Assembly: GCF_024713975.1 (NCBI RefSeq)
Contig: NC_091111.1
Coordinates: 14,982,501-15,046,500, forward strand
Length of the DNA: 64,000 nt
From: Paralichthys olivaceus
Taxonomy: Eukaryota > Chordata > Actinopteri > Pleuronectiformes > Paralichthyidae
Direction: 5' to 3'
Part shown: one piece after another, positions 37,320-48,971 of the stretch
Position numbering within the stretch: position 1 is the first letter of the stretch
Layout: each line of letters opens with the position of its first letter
The notes under the pieces: generated by a model
Seen by the model: the letters and a program-made list of their open reading frames with translations, nothing else
Database searches by the model: none
Told to the model about the DNA's origin: nothing
Translations under genes and position numbers: made by a program

Positions 37320-37480
37320 CCGTTGTCGATGTGCTGTAAACAAAAACGTCCCCACCCCACGCCTGATGTTGACATTTTCCTGTTGTTGAGAACGCATCTG
37401 ACCCGGACAATCTCTTGCTACGTTCTTCATATGTGAAAGTCAAACTCTGGGAAAGGTCCAGACCCAATTTTCTGGAGTTT
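37320..37480 (-). repeat. dispersed repeat, copy 2 (reverse of 11025-11245)
   Basis: On the minus strand it has the same ordered blocks as copy 1: CTTTCACATATGAAGA, GTC(A/C)GGGTCAGA, CAACAACA-like and TTTACAGCACATCGACA. No coding capacity. Confidence 0.7.
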
Positions 37481-38201
37481 GCCTCTTGAGATAAAAGGTT
37501 TTTGCAAGCTGACGACAGATTGGTCGAGCAGAAAGATTGAAGCGGTGTCTTAATGTCTCTTGTTTGAAAATAAACAAAGAATGAGACAGATTAAATGAGA
37601 AGATAGAGAAGTGCCTCAGGTTTCACCTTCATATGATTCATCCCCTATTGGAAACGGGTTTTTCGAGATGAGCTGGAGGTGAAGTGTTCGAAACCAGCGC
37701 AGGGAGCATTCATGTGTCAGCAGCACACATCTCCTGTCATAACTCCTCATTCATCCGTCTATCCTCCTAATCAGTACAGTCCCGGTAGCTGAGCAGAGTA
37801 ATTAGTGTGCTGGATGCAGGCCACCATCCCTCATGAATGAGGCTTTGTTTAACTTTCCTTCCTTGCTGGCATCTCCTCGCTTTTCATTCTTTCATTCCAT
37901 TGTTCTCGCTCTGTCTTCTCCCTCGTTCTCTCTCTGGGAGCTTGACATTATAACAGACTGATTTAGACTGTGGTCACATGTAAGTGCAATCATTGGGTCT
38001 TGGAGAGACGTATATTTTTAAGATCTACGATCATAAATAGCACAGAGCAGTGGCTCTGCTCGGATACATATGGAAACAGTTAAACTCGTGTGACATTAAA
38101 TATACGTACATTTATGCCCGAGCTGGAGACCTGACCCCACTGTTCCTCTTGATGCCTGGGAGGCCTCATGACTGTTTAGTGTTAACTGCTCTCCATGGGA
38201 G

Positions 38202-38204
<3 letters not shown>

Positions 38205-38238
<34 letters not shown>

Positions 38239-38249
38239 GTGTGTGTGTG
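38205..38249. repeat. (TG)n microsatellite
   Basis: About 45 bp of TG repeat with one CG interruption, directly next to the candidate exon at 38297-38431. Confidence 0.95.
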
Positions 38250-38296
38250 AGAGAGAGAAAGTGAAAGAAAGCTTGTGTGTTTGTCGTTTCGCTCAC

Positions 38297-38431
38297 CTGG
38301 GACAGCGTCAGGGCTTTTCACTGAGCTCCCCTCCGGAGGACCGTCTCCCACTATGTTGGGGTCATGGGCACCTGGGGGTGGGGAGAACACCGGTGGTCTG
38401 GGGCTCTGCTCCTGGAGCAACTTCTTTGGGA
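38297..38431 (-). CDS. candidate upstream exon of eva1a (alternative or extended form)
   Basis: The minus-strand stretch is bounded by acceptor TCTTTTAAG and strong donor GTGAGCG, is 135 nt (45 codons) long, and is open in phase 1 at both ends. It codes VPKKLLQEQSPRPPVF, FSPPPGAHDPNIVGDG and VKSPDAVP. Phase 1 joins in frame to the eva1a exon at 35632, where the junction codon GAT leads to KKKIRETNPNEEK and then the usual eva1a start. The VPK start recalls the linker after the lectin domains of EVA1C, but this is a short resemblance. It could be a chance proline-rich ORF; RNA evidence would decide. Confidence 0.35.
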
Positions 38432-41400
38432 CTTAAAAGAGAGAAATAGAAGCAGTGGAGGAGGGGAGGTTGGGAAAGATGGAATCAAAGAAAAGAAAAG
38501 AGAATTATAAGTATATGAATGAGACATAAAACAATTACTTCCACACTAGACCCAAACAATTCATTGACACTTATGTCTTTTTTGATTAGGTGTTTTTTAA
38601 ATTCCAATTAATTTAATTAAATTGGCAGAAATATCATCATCACTCTTTTGAAGTCAACCACTTTCGCAAGCAGTTTGTTATTCATGCATTAAACACACAC
38701 TGTTCTATGTTAGCATCTGTTTAAAGCTGTGTGCTTTGACCACCTAAGACATAAAAGTCCAATATTCACTCTCCTCTTGCTCTGTTTTTGGTCTCCGCCA
38801 ACTCAAAGGGCAATTAAATGGCTCTTTAACTTCTCCAACTAGTCCATAAATCTGTCCCCATTTGGTGAGCAGGTAGTGAACAGTGGATTTATCAGAGCCA
38901 CTAAAAACAGCAACATCTGATAAAACAACATGAAGATTGTAACTTCTATAAATAACTAAAACACAGCTGAATGAATATCCAACTTGGCTAAAAATTTGTC
39001 TGTGTGCAAATATAACCGGCCCGGGCTGAGTTTAGGAAAAGGGCAGCAACAAATGTCATTGTCAGCTCATTTGTCTGAACCTGCGACTGAGAACCCAAAC
39101 AGACACCAGCACATTACATTTTCGGTTGATAGAGCCAAACACAATTAGTCTGCTAACTTTCATTTAAAATAACATTTTACATGTATCATGTCAATAAAAT
39201 TGAAATTTTACAAAATTTCAATATTGAAGTCTCTCACAGATTAAATTGTCACACATGTACAATCAATTGTAATTGATGCTTAGCGGCTTCTTCTCCTCGA
39301 GTCCTCGAGTGCTGTAAAAATGAAAGTAAAATTACTCAGACAACATGATGACGGAGGAGTAAGGAGCTATGAAGGAAACGGTCGTGATTCACACACTCCC
39401 CCTGACCTTGCACTCTTGATTCCCGAAAGCTAAGCTGCCCGCGCCTCATCCCCCAACCTCACGGTGTCCTGTGAGTCAGGGAGCCGGCTCTCTTTCCCCC
39501 CAGACACGAACCCACAATGCAGTGGGCTATTACATTCCTGCCCGCTCACATGTGGTTTCTGAGGCCGGGCCACACTCCGGTCACTGTGTTTGTCTGCCCT
39601 GTTGGATCGTAGGTGATTTACAGCCCAACAGATGACCTTCTGTCCAGCTGTCTGTCTGCTTGCTTTGCTGTTTTCATTTTCATTGCATCAGACAAACAAA
39701 TATCTGCTGTCTGGTTTTGGTGACATCACAAGGACTAATAGTCAAATTGTGACTTGTGATTTGAGGTAAAAAAAAAAAGAAAAAAAGGACCATTTGTTTA
39801 AACACGCGGATCAAATTTCCAGAGACGGACTGTGGCAGCGCTCCAGGAACCAATCAAAGTGCAGGACGGGGCAGAGCTGACAAAGCTCCCGTTCACTGGA
39901 TAATACTTTTGTCTTGGGACACATTACAAGAGTTTTCCAATTATGAGCAATAACGAGAAGACTTGGAGATTGACAGGAAACATATTCCTGTAATATCTCA
40001 CTTTCATGATGTGGATAAGACACCAGCACCACGTCACCGGCTGGGGTTGCATGACCATACGTGACGTGGCAGCTTCTCTTTAGACGCACATACTTAAAGA
40101 AGAAATGATGTTTATGACACACCTACATGCTGCATTGCACTTTGCAGAAGGCTTTTTTTTGTGATTTTCGAGCTAGTACAGAAATGATCTCTTTGCACAG
40201 AGCTACTTACTCAACTGAGAGCTGAATGTTAAGTGACTGGTTAAACTTTAAAAATTAGATTAGGCAGCGGCGGGTGGAGAAACGTTTTATATCTGCACTC
40301 AAACACACACACGTTCAATACATATTTCTTCAGCCAATAAAAACTTTAAAAAACTCAAATCTCAGCGAGATGTTTCACCGCTGAAACTTCCCATTGGAGT
40401 TTTTGACAAGTGCACACCAGAAGATAATAGAAGGCTTAACCCTAATGTACAACATGTTGGATTTTATTGTGATATTGCCAACGGGGATTGTACGGAAAAG
40501 ATTTGAATCCTTTGCCATCATTATGGGATTTAAAGAACAACTGCAGCTGCCTCCAGTGCCACTCTGTTTATTGATTAACTAGTAGGAAAGAGCCTGGCAG
40601 AGGCAGACCGACGTACTCTGTGACTTATTATGTGATACAGAACATGCAACACACAAGAAGAGGATCTTTTTCGGCTGCTGTCTTATTGTGTGTGAAGTTT
40701 AGAAACGGTGCTGGCCCTGTGCTAACTCCAGGGCAGCGCTTTAGCCTGGACGGGCAGGAACTGAGAAGTTTAGAAACAATGACGTAGACACAACCACTTG
40801 CTGATTGTGTCTTTTTTTGGTCATGACGTAGCCTTCGCCGATTTGTCAGACTCCTATAACATGACTCCCTTCTGCTACTGGCGTAGAACACAACATGGAG
40901 AATCAAGCTATTACTTGAGCAATCTGCAGCGATTCCCGTGTCCAGGGAATCGCATGTCCAGTGTACGTGAGCGGTCACACGATACACATTTTGAGACGTA
41001 TTATGGGCGATGATTGAAACTGATACGGAGCCAAAAACTCTTGGACAGAGATTGTTTTCATGTGAATGTAGCCTAATAGCAGTAGTAAATGATTTCTGGT
41101 CTTTATTTCAATCAGCTTAGATGTCTCCACCTTGCTGCACTGAGGAAAACTTACACTTAAACACGGCAGCGTAATTACATCATGTCATGTGGCAAACCGC
41201 ACCAATCTGTCGCATAACTAGGGTTAAAATTTCAAGAAATTGAGACTTAATTTGATCCACGTCTGGTTGGCACAAACTAAATAAACTCATGTAAGTAAGG
41301 TGAACAAGCAGCACGATGAAGAAATTTGATCGGCCAGCTCCCTCCCGTGCTTCCTCTTCAGTCTGACGCACTAATCTTAGGTCTTAAAACTCCCCCCACT

Positions 41401-41619
41401 GCCACGCTGCCACTATCCCGATGCCACGCCCTGATTACAGCCTTCTGATTGGCCCTAATTGACTGCACATGTGGCCCAAGGTCACAGCTGAGAGGCACCG
41501 TGATGCGACACACACACTCTCACATACAGACATTTTTTACCCAGCTACAGATTGAGACACAAAAGTACATGTGCACCATAATCACCAGCTGCAGCAGATG
41601 CACATGATGGATGCATTAC

Positions 41620-41703
41620 CTGCTCCAACAAACAGCCATTTCTTGTGTTTCCCTACTTTGTTAGCAAGAGTGGGTGCAGAACAGTAAATTGACTTCTGCT
41701 CGT
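41620..41703 (-). CDS. second candidate upstream exon, symmetric phase 1
   Basis: The minus-strand stretch lies between acceptor TTATTTTTAG and donor GTAATG, is 84 nt (28 codons) long, and is open in phase 1 at both ends. It codes DEQKSIYCSAPTLANK and VGKHKKWLFVGA. It would splice in frame to the 38.3-kb candidate and on to eva1a. No domain is recognised and no start-codon exon upstream of it was found, so a chance exon is possible. Confidence 0.28.
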
Positions 41704-43154
41704 CTAAAAATAATTGTCAAAAAGTTAAAGCAAATGGCCACAAACCACACATAAGCAGCCAGGCAATAAAAAAAGAACCAGTAAAAGAGAGACAGAGGAG
41801 TGCAAGGGAGAGAAACCGAGCACATAAATCACACTCCACCGTCTGCATTATAATGACACGGTCACATAAATGCGAGGCAAACGAGTCCTGGCGACTCTTA
41901 ATTTAACTCCACAGCGCGGGAGCCGTGCCAGCGCTGTACCTCTCTGCGGCCTGTGATCGCCATGGGGAGCGCAGATTTTGAGGCGGGAAAAGAGTGCCCA
42001 TAACAATGGCCCGTGTTTACACTGGCAGAGCCCGGCTTTGTTTTCACTGGGCTCTGCGGCCCAGAGTGTGTGTGCATGCCTGTGTGTGTATATGTGCTGA
42101 GCCATGCAGAACACTGTTGTGACAAAGCCCCGTAAGCCAGAAGGGATATAATGAAATATTAAACCACGCTAAATCTGAGATGAGATCAGACCCAGGGCCA
42201 ATAATTTGAACATACTTTAGCATTTATGAGTGTACACAGGGCGCTGCTGGGAACTAAATGTTTTGGGTATTGTTTTAGGGAGCTCTTTAATGCTCGGGCT
42301 CGCTGAGAGTCATGCTTTCTCAAAAACAAGAAAATCTCTGGAACATTCAGACGAGGGCTGGCGGAACGCAGGAGACAGGACATGACGTGTAAATGTCACT
42401 TCAGAAATCAAACTTTCTTTTGTCACATCGACATTAAAAACTCTTACCGACCTCGAATCTTGTCGTCTTTCCAAGCAGCAGAAAGGAAAATGTGTAAGAA
42501 AATGTAATGTTTGATAGATGTATGTAGAGGATTGAACACCCTGAAATCCTGAAAGGAATATATACAAACAAAGAGTGGCACTGGAACAACGCGCTGGTAG
42601 GTGTGTGTGAAACGTCAGAGCAGAAGTCTCAGTGTCTGGTTTCGATCAGCACACAGTTTCTACTTAATCTACAACATTAAAGAGTTCTCTGGACTCCACA
42701 TCCACACACACAACAGGTAGTGACTCAGTGTTCAGGGACACACTTATAGATGCTTTTTTATTTTCTCCCACGCACACAGGTATGCAGACATCAGCACATC
42801 CACCCACCACACTAACACAGACACTCAGATACACACGTAGCCGTTTTTCACTTAGCTAATGACATTCCTGCAGAACAACTTGTAAGATGAAGATTGCATT
42901 CCTCCTCCTCTCCCTCCCGTATTCTTTTGTCCAACCCCCATCTTAACCCTCTGACAGTATCCAGCTGACAGCAGCTGATTGGGCTCGAGTGTGTATGAGC
43001 ATGTGTATTTGTGTGTCTGTGTGTGTATTTGTGCAAGTTTGACAGCTTTACATGCAAAGGAATAGACAACACTGTACATTGTTTGCCATGAGAATGAATA
43101 TGTCATTTAAATGAAATACAGGACAGTCTGTGCTGTTATTGTATTAAACAACAA

Positions 43155-43335
43155 ATACAGTGGACACAGTTAATGATGTAGAAGTTATAGTTTTTAACTT
43201 TATACTTTTTAATACTTAAGTATATTTAAAAGGTAGTATTTATTAACTTTTACTCAAGTAGAAAAGTTAATGAGATACTATAATATTTGTACCATTACTT
43301 GAGTAAAATGTTTGAGTACTTCCTCCACCACTGTC
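43155..43335. repeat. MITE-like fragment
   Basis: Contains ACTTTTACTCAAGTAGAAAA, ATTACTTGAGTAAAATG and the end GAGTACTTCCTCCACCACTG, typical of abundant non-autonomous DNA elements in fish. Confidence 0.5.
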
Positions 43336-43566
43336 GATATGTGACAGCTGAATATGTGTGTGTGTGTGTGTTCTTGCATGATGGAGAGCATGTGTGTCAG
43401 AGGACATGGTTAACACACATATACTTGTTCCGTGCACACACCAGATCCGGGTCTGGTAACGCTATCAGGGGACTTCTGGTCAGAGTGGAGTGCTTCTCTG
43501 GGTCCTGCTGCATTTTTATGTCAGCGTGGGCAATCCAGCCTACTCCATTACGTTATGAGGTTAAGT

Positions 43567-43618
<52 letters not shown>
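43567..43618. repeat. (TG)n microsatellite
   Basis: About 50 bp of nearly uninterrupted TG repeats. Confidence 0.95.
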
Positions 43619-43621
<3 letters not shown>

Positions 43622-46600
43622 TACAACATACACTGGGAATGTTGTAACCTTAAAGCAGCACATTGGTGGTTTTAAAAGTTTTAGCCCATTAACTATGAAC
43701 TTCATCTAATGTACATGATTGTCGACAATTTCCCACAGCATGCCACCAGATTTAAACTTAAATTCAACCTTCGAGACGGACGTTTCATTTACATTAACTT
43801 AACTGAGTAATGCACGAGACAGATGAAAACGCAAGTATTCGACATTGATGCTGTGAAAACACGGCTCCTTGGGTTTGCCTATTCTATTCAGTGAGAGCAC
43901 CTTCAAGTGTATGGATGACAATGTCACAGAGAAAATTTAAGAGGAAACTGAAGAAATCAAATAATAGAGAACATGAAAACTAAGTTTCCTTTTCCTCAAA
44001 CAATGAATTTCAGCTGGGAAGGTTACCAGTTGGCGACGGGCTCCCCTCCTGAACAACTGCCATCAAATTGAAACTCAGCAAATGCTTTTAATCCCCCCCT
44101 CTGAAAACTCCTCTGGAGCAGATCTAAGGCCACTGGTGGAAAAACTAGAACTTTCACTGCAGCGACTGCTTGTAACTGTGCAAATGAGAAGCAGGCACTG
44201 CCCAGGAAATCTTCACCAAAAGAAGTTATTAGAACCAAGCCTCAAATCCTGGAGATCCGGGAAAAGTTCGGCTTTGCCTTTTGGCTCAGTCGCTCAGCGG
44301 TCTCAATTTATATCCAGTCAGCGTTGATTTCGTAGTTGGCAGGAGCTTCTTGTTATGACGTCTGTTTGCTGATTGTTCTCTACACATGCAGTAATGTTTT
44401 AGATACAAGTGTGCCGTTTGATGTCCATGCAAACTATGGCATAGCTTGATGGTGACAGAGTATAAAAGCATCCAGACTCGGGGTATTGAGGGTTGGGAGA
44501 GCGTTCCAGGATGGAAAGAGTGGAAAAGCTCAACCCCCCATCCTGCCTCACTGAGCCCCCTGCCCTACATTCTGCAGCAAAACACAGAATTCTTTTCTCA
44601 TTTACTTTAATGGATAGCAGCACAAATCCCTCAGCAGTCTGAAACACACGAACACACACACACACACAGATGCCACAGCATGGGCTCTGAACGTAATCAC
44701 TCTCACTTCACCACAGCCATCAGTTATACTCCAGAATCCCAGCTGTTTTGTCTATTTAAACACTCGTCATGCGCCACCACATGTGCACGGACACACAGTT
44801 GGTGTCATTAACGTGGAGGCAGAAATAGATGCACTGTTGACAGTGTGGGGTCATAACAATCAGTGAGAAGATCACTCCGCTGTGGAGCTCTCATCCCTCA
44901 GACCCCGCAAAGACACACACTCTCCAGTTTTCTGGTAATATCCACCACCCAGTTTGAAAATATGCACGAAGAGGAGGTGCTGAGGCTCAGCGGTCCTCTT
45001 AAATTAATTCAAGGCACAGCAAATTGTACACAGATCTGTCGCCTAAATATGCCAGATTTTTTCATCAGGATCCATGAATTACTCCCTGGGAAGTTGGTGA
45101 AAACCTGGATCCGCCTCCTTGTCTGCATCCACCCCCAAAAATTATTGTTGTACCTATTATTACGACCATGAAACAAGCATTGGAGCAATAAAACACAACT
45201 GACATGTTTTCATTTACTGGAGCCGGAACAGGCCTTCAAATCCAACTCTAAGCCAGTGACTGTGTTTTGGCAGCGGGAAATGAAACAACAACTGTTTCTC
45301 AGACATTTACCAGGTGCTTCAAAGATTAATACTGACTTTTCTTTGATGTGGAGAAAATCCTCACACCAGCACGTAGACGCCACCCAGACATGATGACTGA
45401 TTGACTTACTCATTTGTGACTCTGAAGTAAGTCAGCGGCTGCGTTAGTCTGCTAAAATCTGCAGTTTTCCATTTCACAGAATGAGTAACAAGCCCCCGTA
45501 AGTTAAATCTACCGGTATTTTCATTGTGATATCGTTCATCTCATCAGTTTGTAGGAATTTGTCTGATTCTTTAAGGTTTGGATTTATTTGTCAGCATTTA
45601 CTCACAACTCCCCAAAGGTAATCTGGGCTCATGATTTAAGAGTTTCCGAGTTTATTTCAACGATGAAAACAAAAAACTGGATTTGTAAATTACAAAAAAA
45701 CAAATTTAATACAAAGATGTAAAATGCAATTTACAAAGGCATACTGTGTAGTTTATAGTTTTCAAATGAGAGGGACACTGATGTATAATCAGCAGCTTGT
45801 TTGTAAATGGTCTGGATTTATAACTCCTCCTGCCTTTCAACCATCCACACACCCAGTGCACTTCAGCACGGTGGGAGACTGGGATCAAACCCTCGACCCT
45901 ATGGTTCATGGATGACCCACGCTAATTCCTGAGCCACAGGACTTTTTTCCCCCACTTTTTTACGAAATGGAATTATGATGATCAGCATCACATTGCAGGA
46001 GGAACTATACCTTTACTCAATCCGTCCACTTATTTCATTATTGTCCAAAAATCAGCCAAGTGATAACTGTATGTTTTTCCCTGCTGTAGCTGACACAGTA
46101 CGGGTAAAGCCATCCTAACTGTGCTGGATCTTTGTTATCTAGCATGACCTCTGTTCCTCTTCTGCCTGACTGCACGCTGCCCTCTGAAACCGCCAATGTT
46201 TGTATTTCCACATCTTTATCGGCGGAACGTGGGAGAGGCAGGTCCTCTGTCGCAGTCAGCACAGCCTCATCATTATCTGATGCTCTGCTGGGTCAACAAG
46301 GATGTGACCAGCGCTGAATCATCAAAACACGTCGTCCGCCTAAACTCACTCCTTCGTATCAGAGTTATGAGGTAATGGGATGCAGAGTTTTGATTGGGTC
46401 AAAGCTGCTGCTGAGGTCGTCGAATGATAGTCTCTTGTGAAAACAGTCAAGAAGGAGATTTGTCATTCGTTGCCACTGACATGGAACAGAGAGAGAGATC
46501 GAGCAGATGGTGACAGGACTCGTCTAGACACAATCACGACAGAAATAAAGTGGCAGCGGCATTCAACAAGGATGTTCCAGCATGTGTCAGGGCTGATCTA

Positions 46601-48699
46601 AACAACGGTGCTATCTTTAGCGAAAGGCAACAACTGGTCACACAAGGACGGTTAATAAAATAAATATGAGGCAACATTAAAATCTCCTGGGACCTGAGAA
46701 ATGAAGGGAGGCTTGGTGAAAGATAAAGTATGATTGGCTAAAAGAGTCTCTCTACAAAGAAAACTGTACAGACAAGTGTCATTAGGACTCCTTATAGTGT
46801 TATAGGTGTACTGTCCTCCAGGGGTGAGTGAATGGAGTCCTGAAACATCTATACCACCTACACCAAGTCTTGTTTTATGAAACTTACATAACATCCATAA
46901 GACTGATGCCATAACATTGTATTTGTTAAGTTACGTCATGTTCGCTGAACACTTTGTGTCTCTGCAGCTGTTTTCTACACAGCAAAGGCTTCATTAGTTC
47001 AGATAATCCACTCAATAAACAGTTCTGTAAAAATAAAAATGCTCCTGACTTTTATGAAGCATGCGATTAAGTATTTAATAGAAACCAGACTGCATATAAA
47101 GATGGAGAACATGATGGAGAAATAACGCCAAAACACCTTGATCACCCCCTGATGGCTGGCAGACTCAGGCTCCAAATGAAGTCATGGGATCATATAATAT
47201 CATATCGTGGCTTCATATGTTTAGTGTTTTATTAAAGTAAAGAATAGAGCAGTACGTTATTTTCATGGGTAGTAAAAGAAGAATTCAACAGCTTTAAATG
47301 GAGATAAAGAAAAGACTACAAGAGGCTTTACTCCATCCTACAACAGATATTACCTCATTAGTTCATCAGGTTCGGCAGCTAACTCGCTGAATGGGTCTCT
47401 TTCATACAGCAAACTGCATTAAAGAAGCTAATTGAAAGGAGCGGGGACAAAGATAGTATGGTTGTTGCATTATAGCACAGAGCACTTCCCTGGTGGATTT
47501 AATATGTCCCTGTACTTCTCTGTTACGTCCAGGTGGATGTGAAGATTGCATGCAACACAACTGAAGGACCGGTGTTCTACTCCTACACAGTCTGGACAAA
47601 TGGTCGGATACAGACAGCGACCCACGGGGCTGAGTTCACTGAGTTCAATGTGAACTGAAAAAAGAAAATTGGTGGACAAATTTAAAACTTTAATTTACTA
47701 AAAATCACAATAAACTTGTTGTTAACTTGTTATCTTAATTTGAACAAACTACACAAAGTAACACCATTGTGAGCAGAGGCTGAGCATGTGACCACATTGT
47801 CATAGAGATAGATGCTAGTGTTTGATCTCAGTCACATGCAGTTCGTTGGGACTCACTGGCTTTTCAGTAAACACCAGAAGTAACTGAATTAAAGTACAGG
47901 TCATTGTTCTAAATAACGGAGGATATACCCTAACAAACTAACACACTGTGTGTCATTACGTGCTCTATGATTTGATGCAGGCCATCACACTCCAAGGTTC
48001 CTTCTTTTTCATTTTGGTGAAACACTATCACCTGCCCTGCCTCATATAGTGCACGTCTTTCATAGGTGCTTCCCCACCCTGTCATTGTCCGGTAATTAGA
48101 CGAGCCCTAAGTGATAGTGAATCACAAGTGGTAGTATTCAGACTAAGTTATACCTTTCTGTACTTCACAGATAGAGAACCCATGACAACTCAAGCATCAC
48201 CAAACCGAGTATAGGAGAGGGAGGGATATTTTTTCTGTGTGTGTTGACAGGCTGCTGGGTCGTATTAGTGGTCAGACCTGGAGAGAGATAATGATGGTGA
48301 GGTCTGGGTCAGCCTGAGTCAGCCCTCGGTCTTATCGCCACAAGTATACACACATGCATATTACTGTCCGCCTTTTGTTTAGTCTGCTACAACAACGTTA
48401 CACTTAGGCTGGATTATTGTTTGAAATGTTTTGATACTGCTGACAGAGCCGGTACCAAATTTTCAGTTTCAATTACCGGAGTTAGTCTTTCTTTGGTAAA
48501 GTCCATTGAGGAAAAAAACTATGTACATTTCCACCAAGGCCCTATAGTCCAATTAAATTATATCAAACTGCACCAATTTGAACACACTCAGATATCAGTC
48601 CCTTTTTTTCATCAAGAAAGAGAAATAATTATTTCCTGAGGATTCAGTGAAAATGTCGCAATGTTAAAGAAAATTAAATATTCCTCATTCTGCAAAATT

Positions 48700-48850
48700 A
48701 AACAGGCTCTTCCCGAACCTCAACCACATCCTTCTACCAACCTTTGTGGTAATCCGTCAAGTAGTTCTACAAATCAACCAACCAACCAACCAACCAACCA
48801 ACCAACAAAGAAATGGACAGGGGTGAAAACATAACCTCCTTGGCGGAGTT
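48700..48850 (+). repeat. interspersed repeat end with (AACC)n tract, copy 1
   Basis: Contains GTGGTAATCCGTCAAGTAGT, then CAACC tandem units at about 48775-48808, then GGACAGGGGTGAAAACATAA and CCTCCTTGGCGGAG. The same arrangement recurs at about 63015-63180. It looks like the 3' end of a transposon family common in fish. Confidence 0.65.
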
Positions 48851-48894
48851 AACTATCATATCATCAAAGTGCAGAGGAGCATGAATCTGTGCAA

Positions 48895-48971
48895 GAATTC
48901 TGGATCAAACCAAATTTGAATTCTGGATCAAACCAAATTTGAATTCTGGATCAAACCAAATTTGAATTCTG
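48895..48971 (+). repeat. 23-bp tandem repeat, 3.3 copies
   Basis: Three perfect copies of a 23-base unit that starts GAATTCTGG and ends CCAAATTT, at 48895-48917, 48918-48940 and 48941-48963, plus a partial fourth (GAATTCTG). Confidence 0.95.

Noticed and set aside
34058..41703. Assigning the eva1a locus to EVA1C
   Set aside because: The tail FTSAEELERAQRLEERERII and SLNRYY is EVA1A-type, and no SUEL lectin-domain exons were found upstream.
47470..47679. Cys-rich minus-strand ORF and opposing plus-strand ORF near splice-like signals
   Set aside because: Both strands are open, phases are not symmetric with any neighbour, and no domain is recognised.
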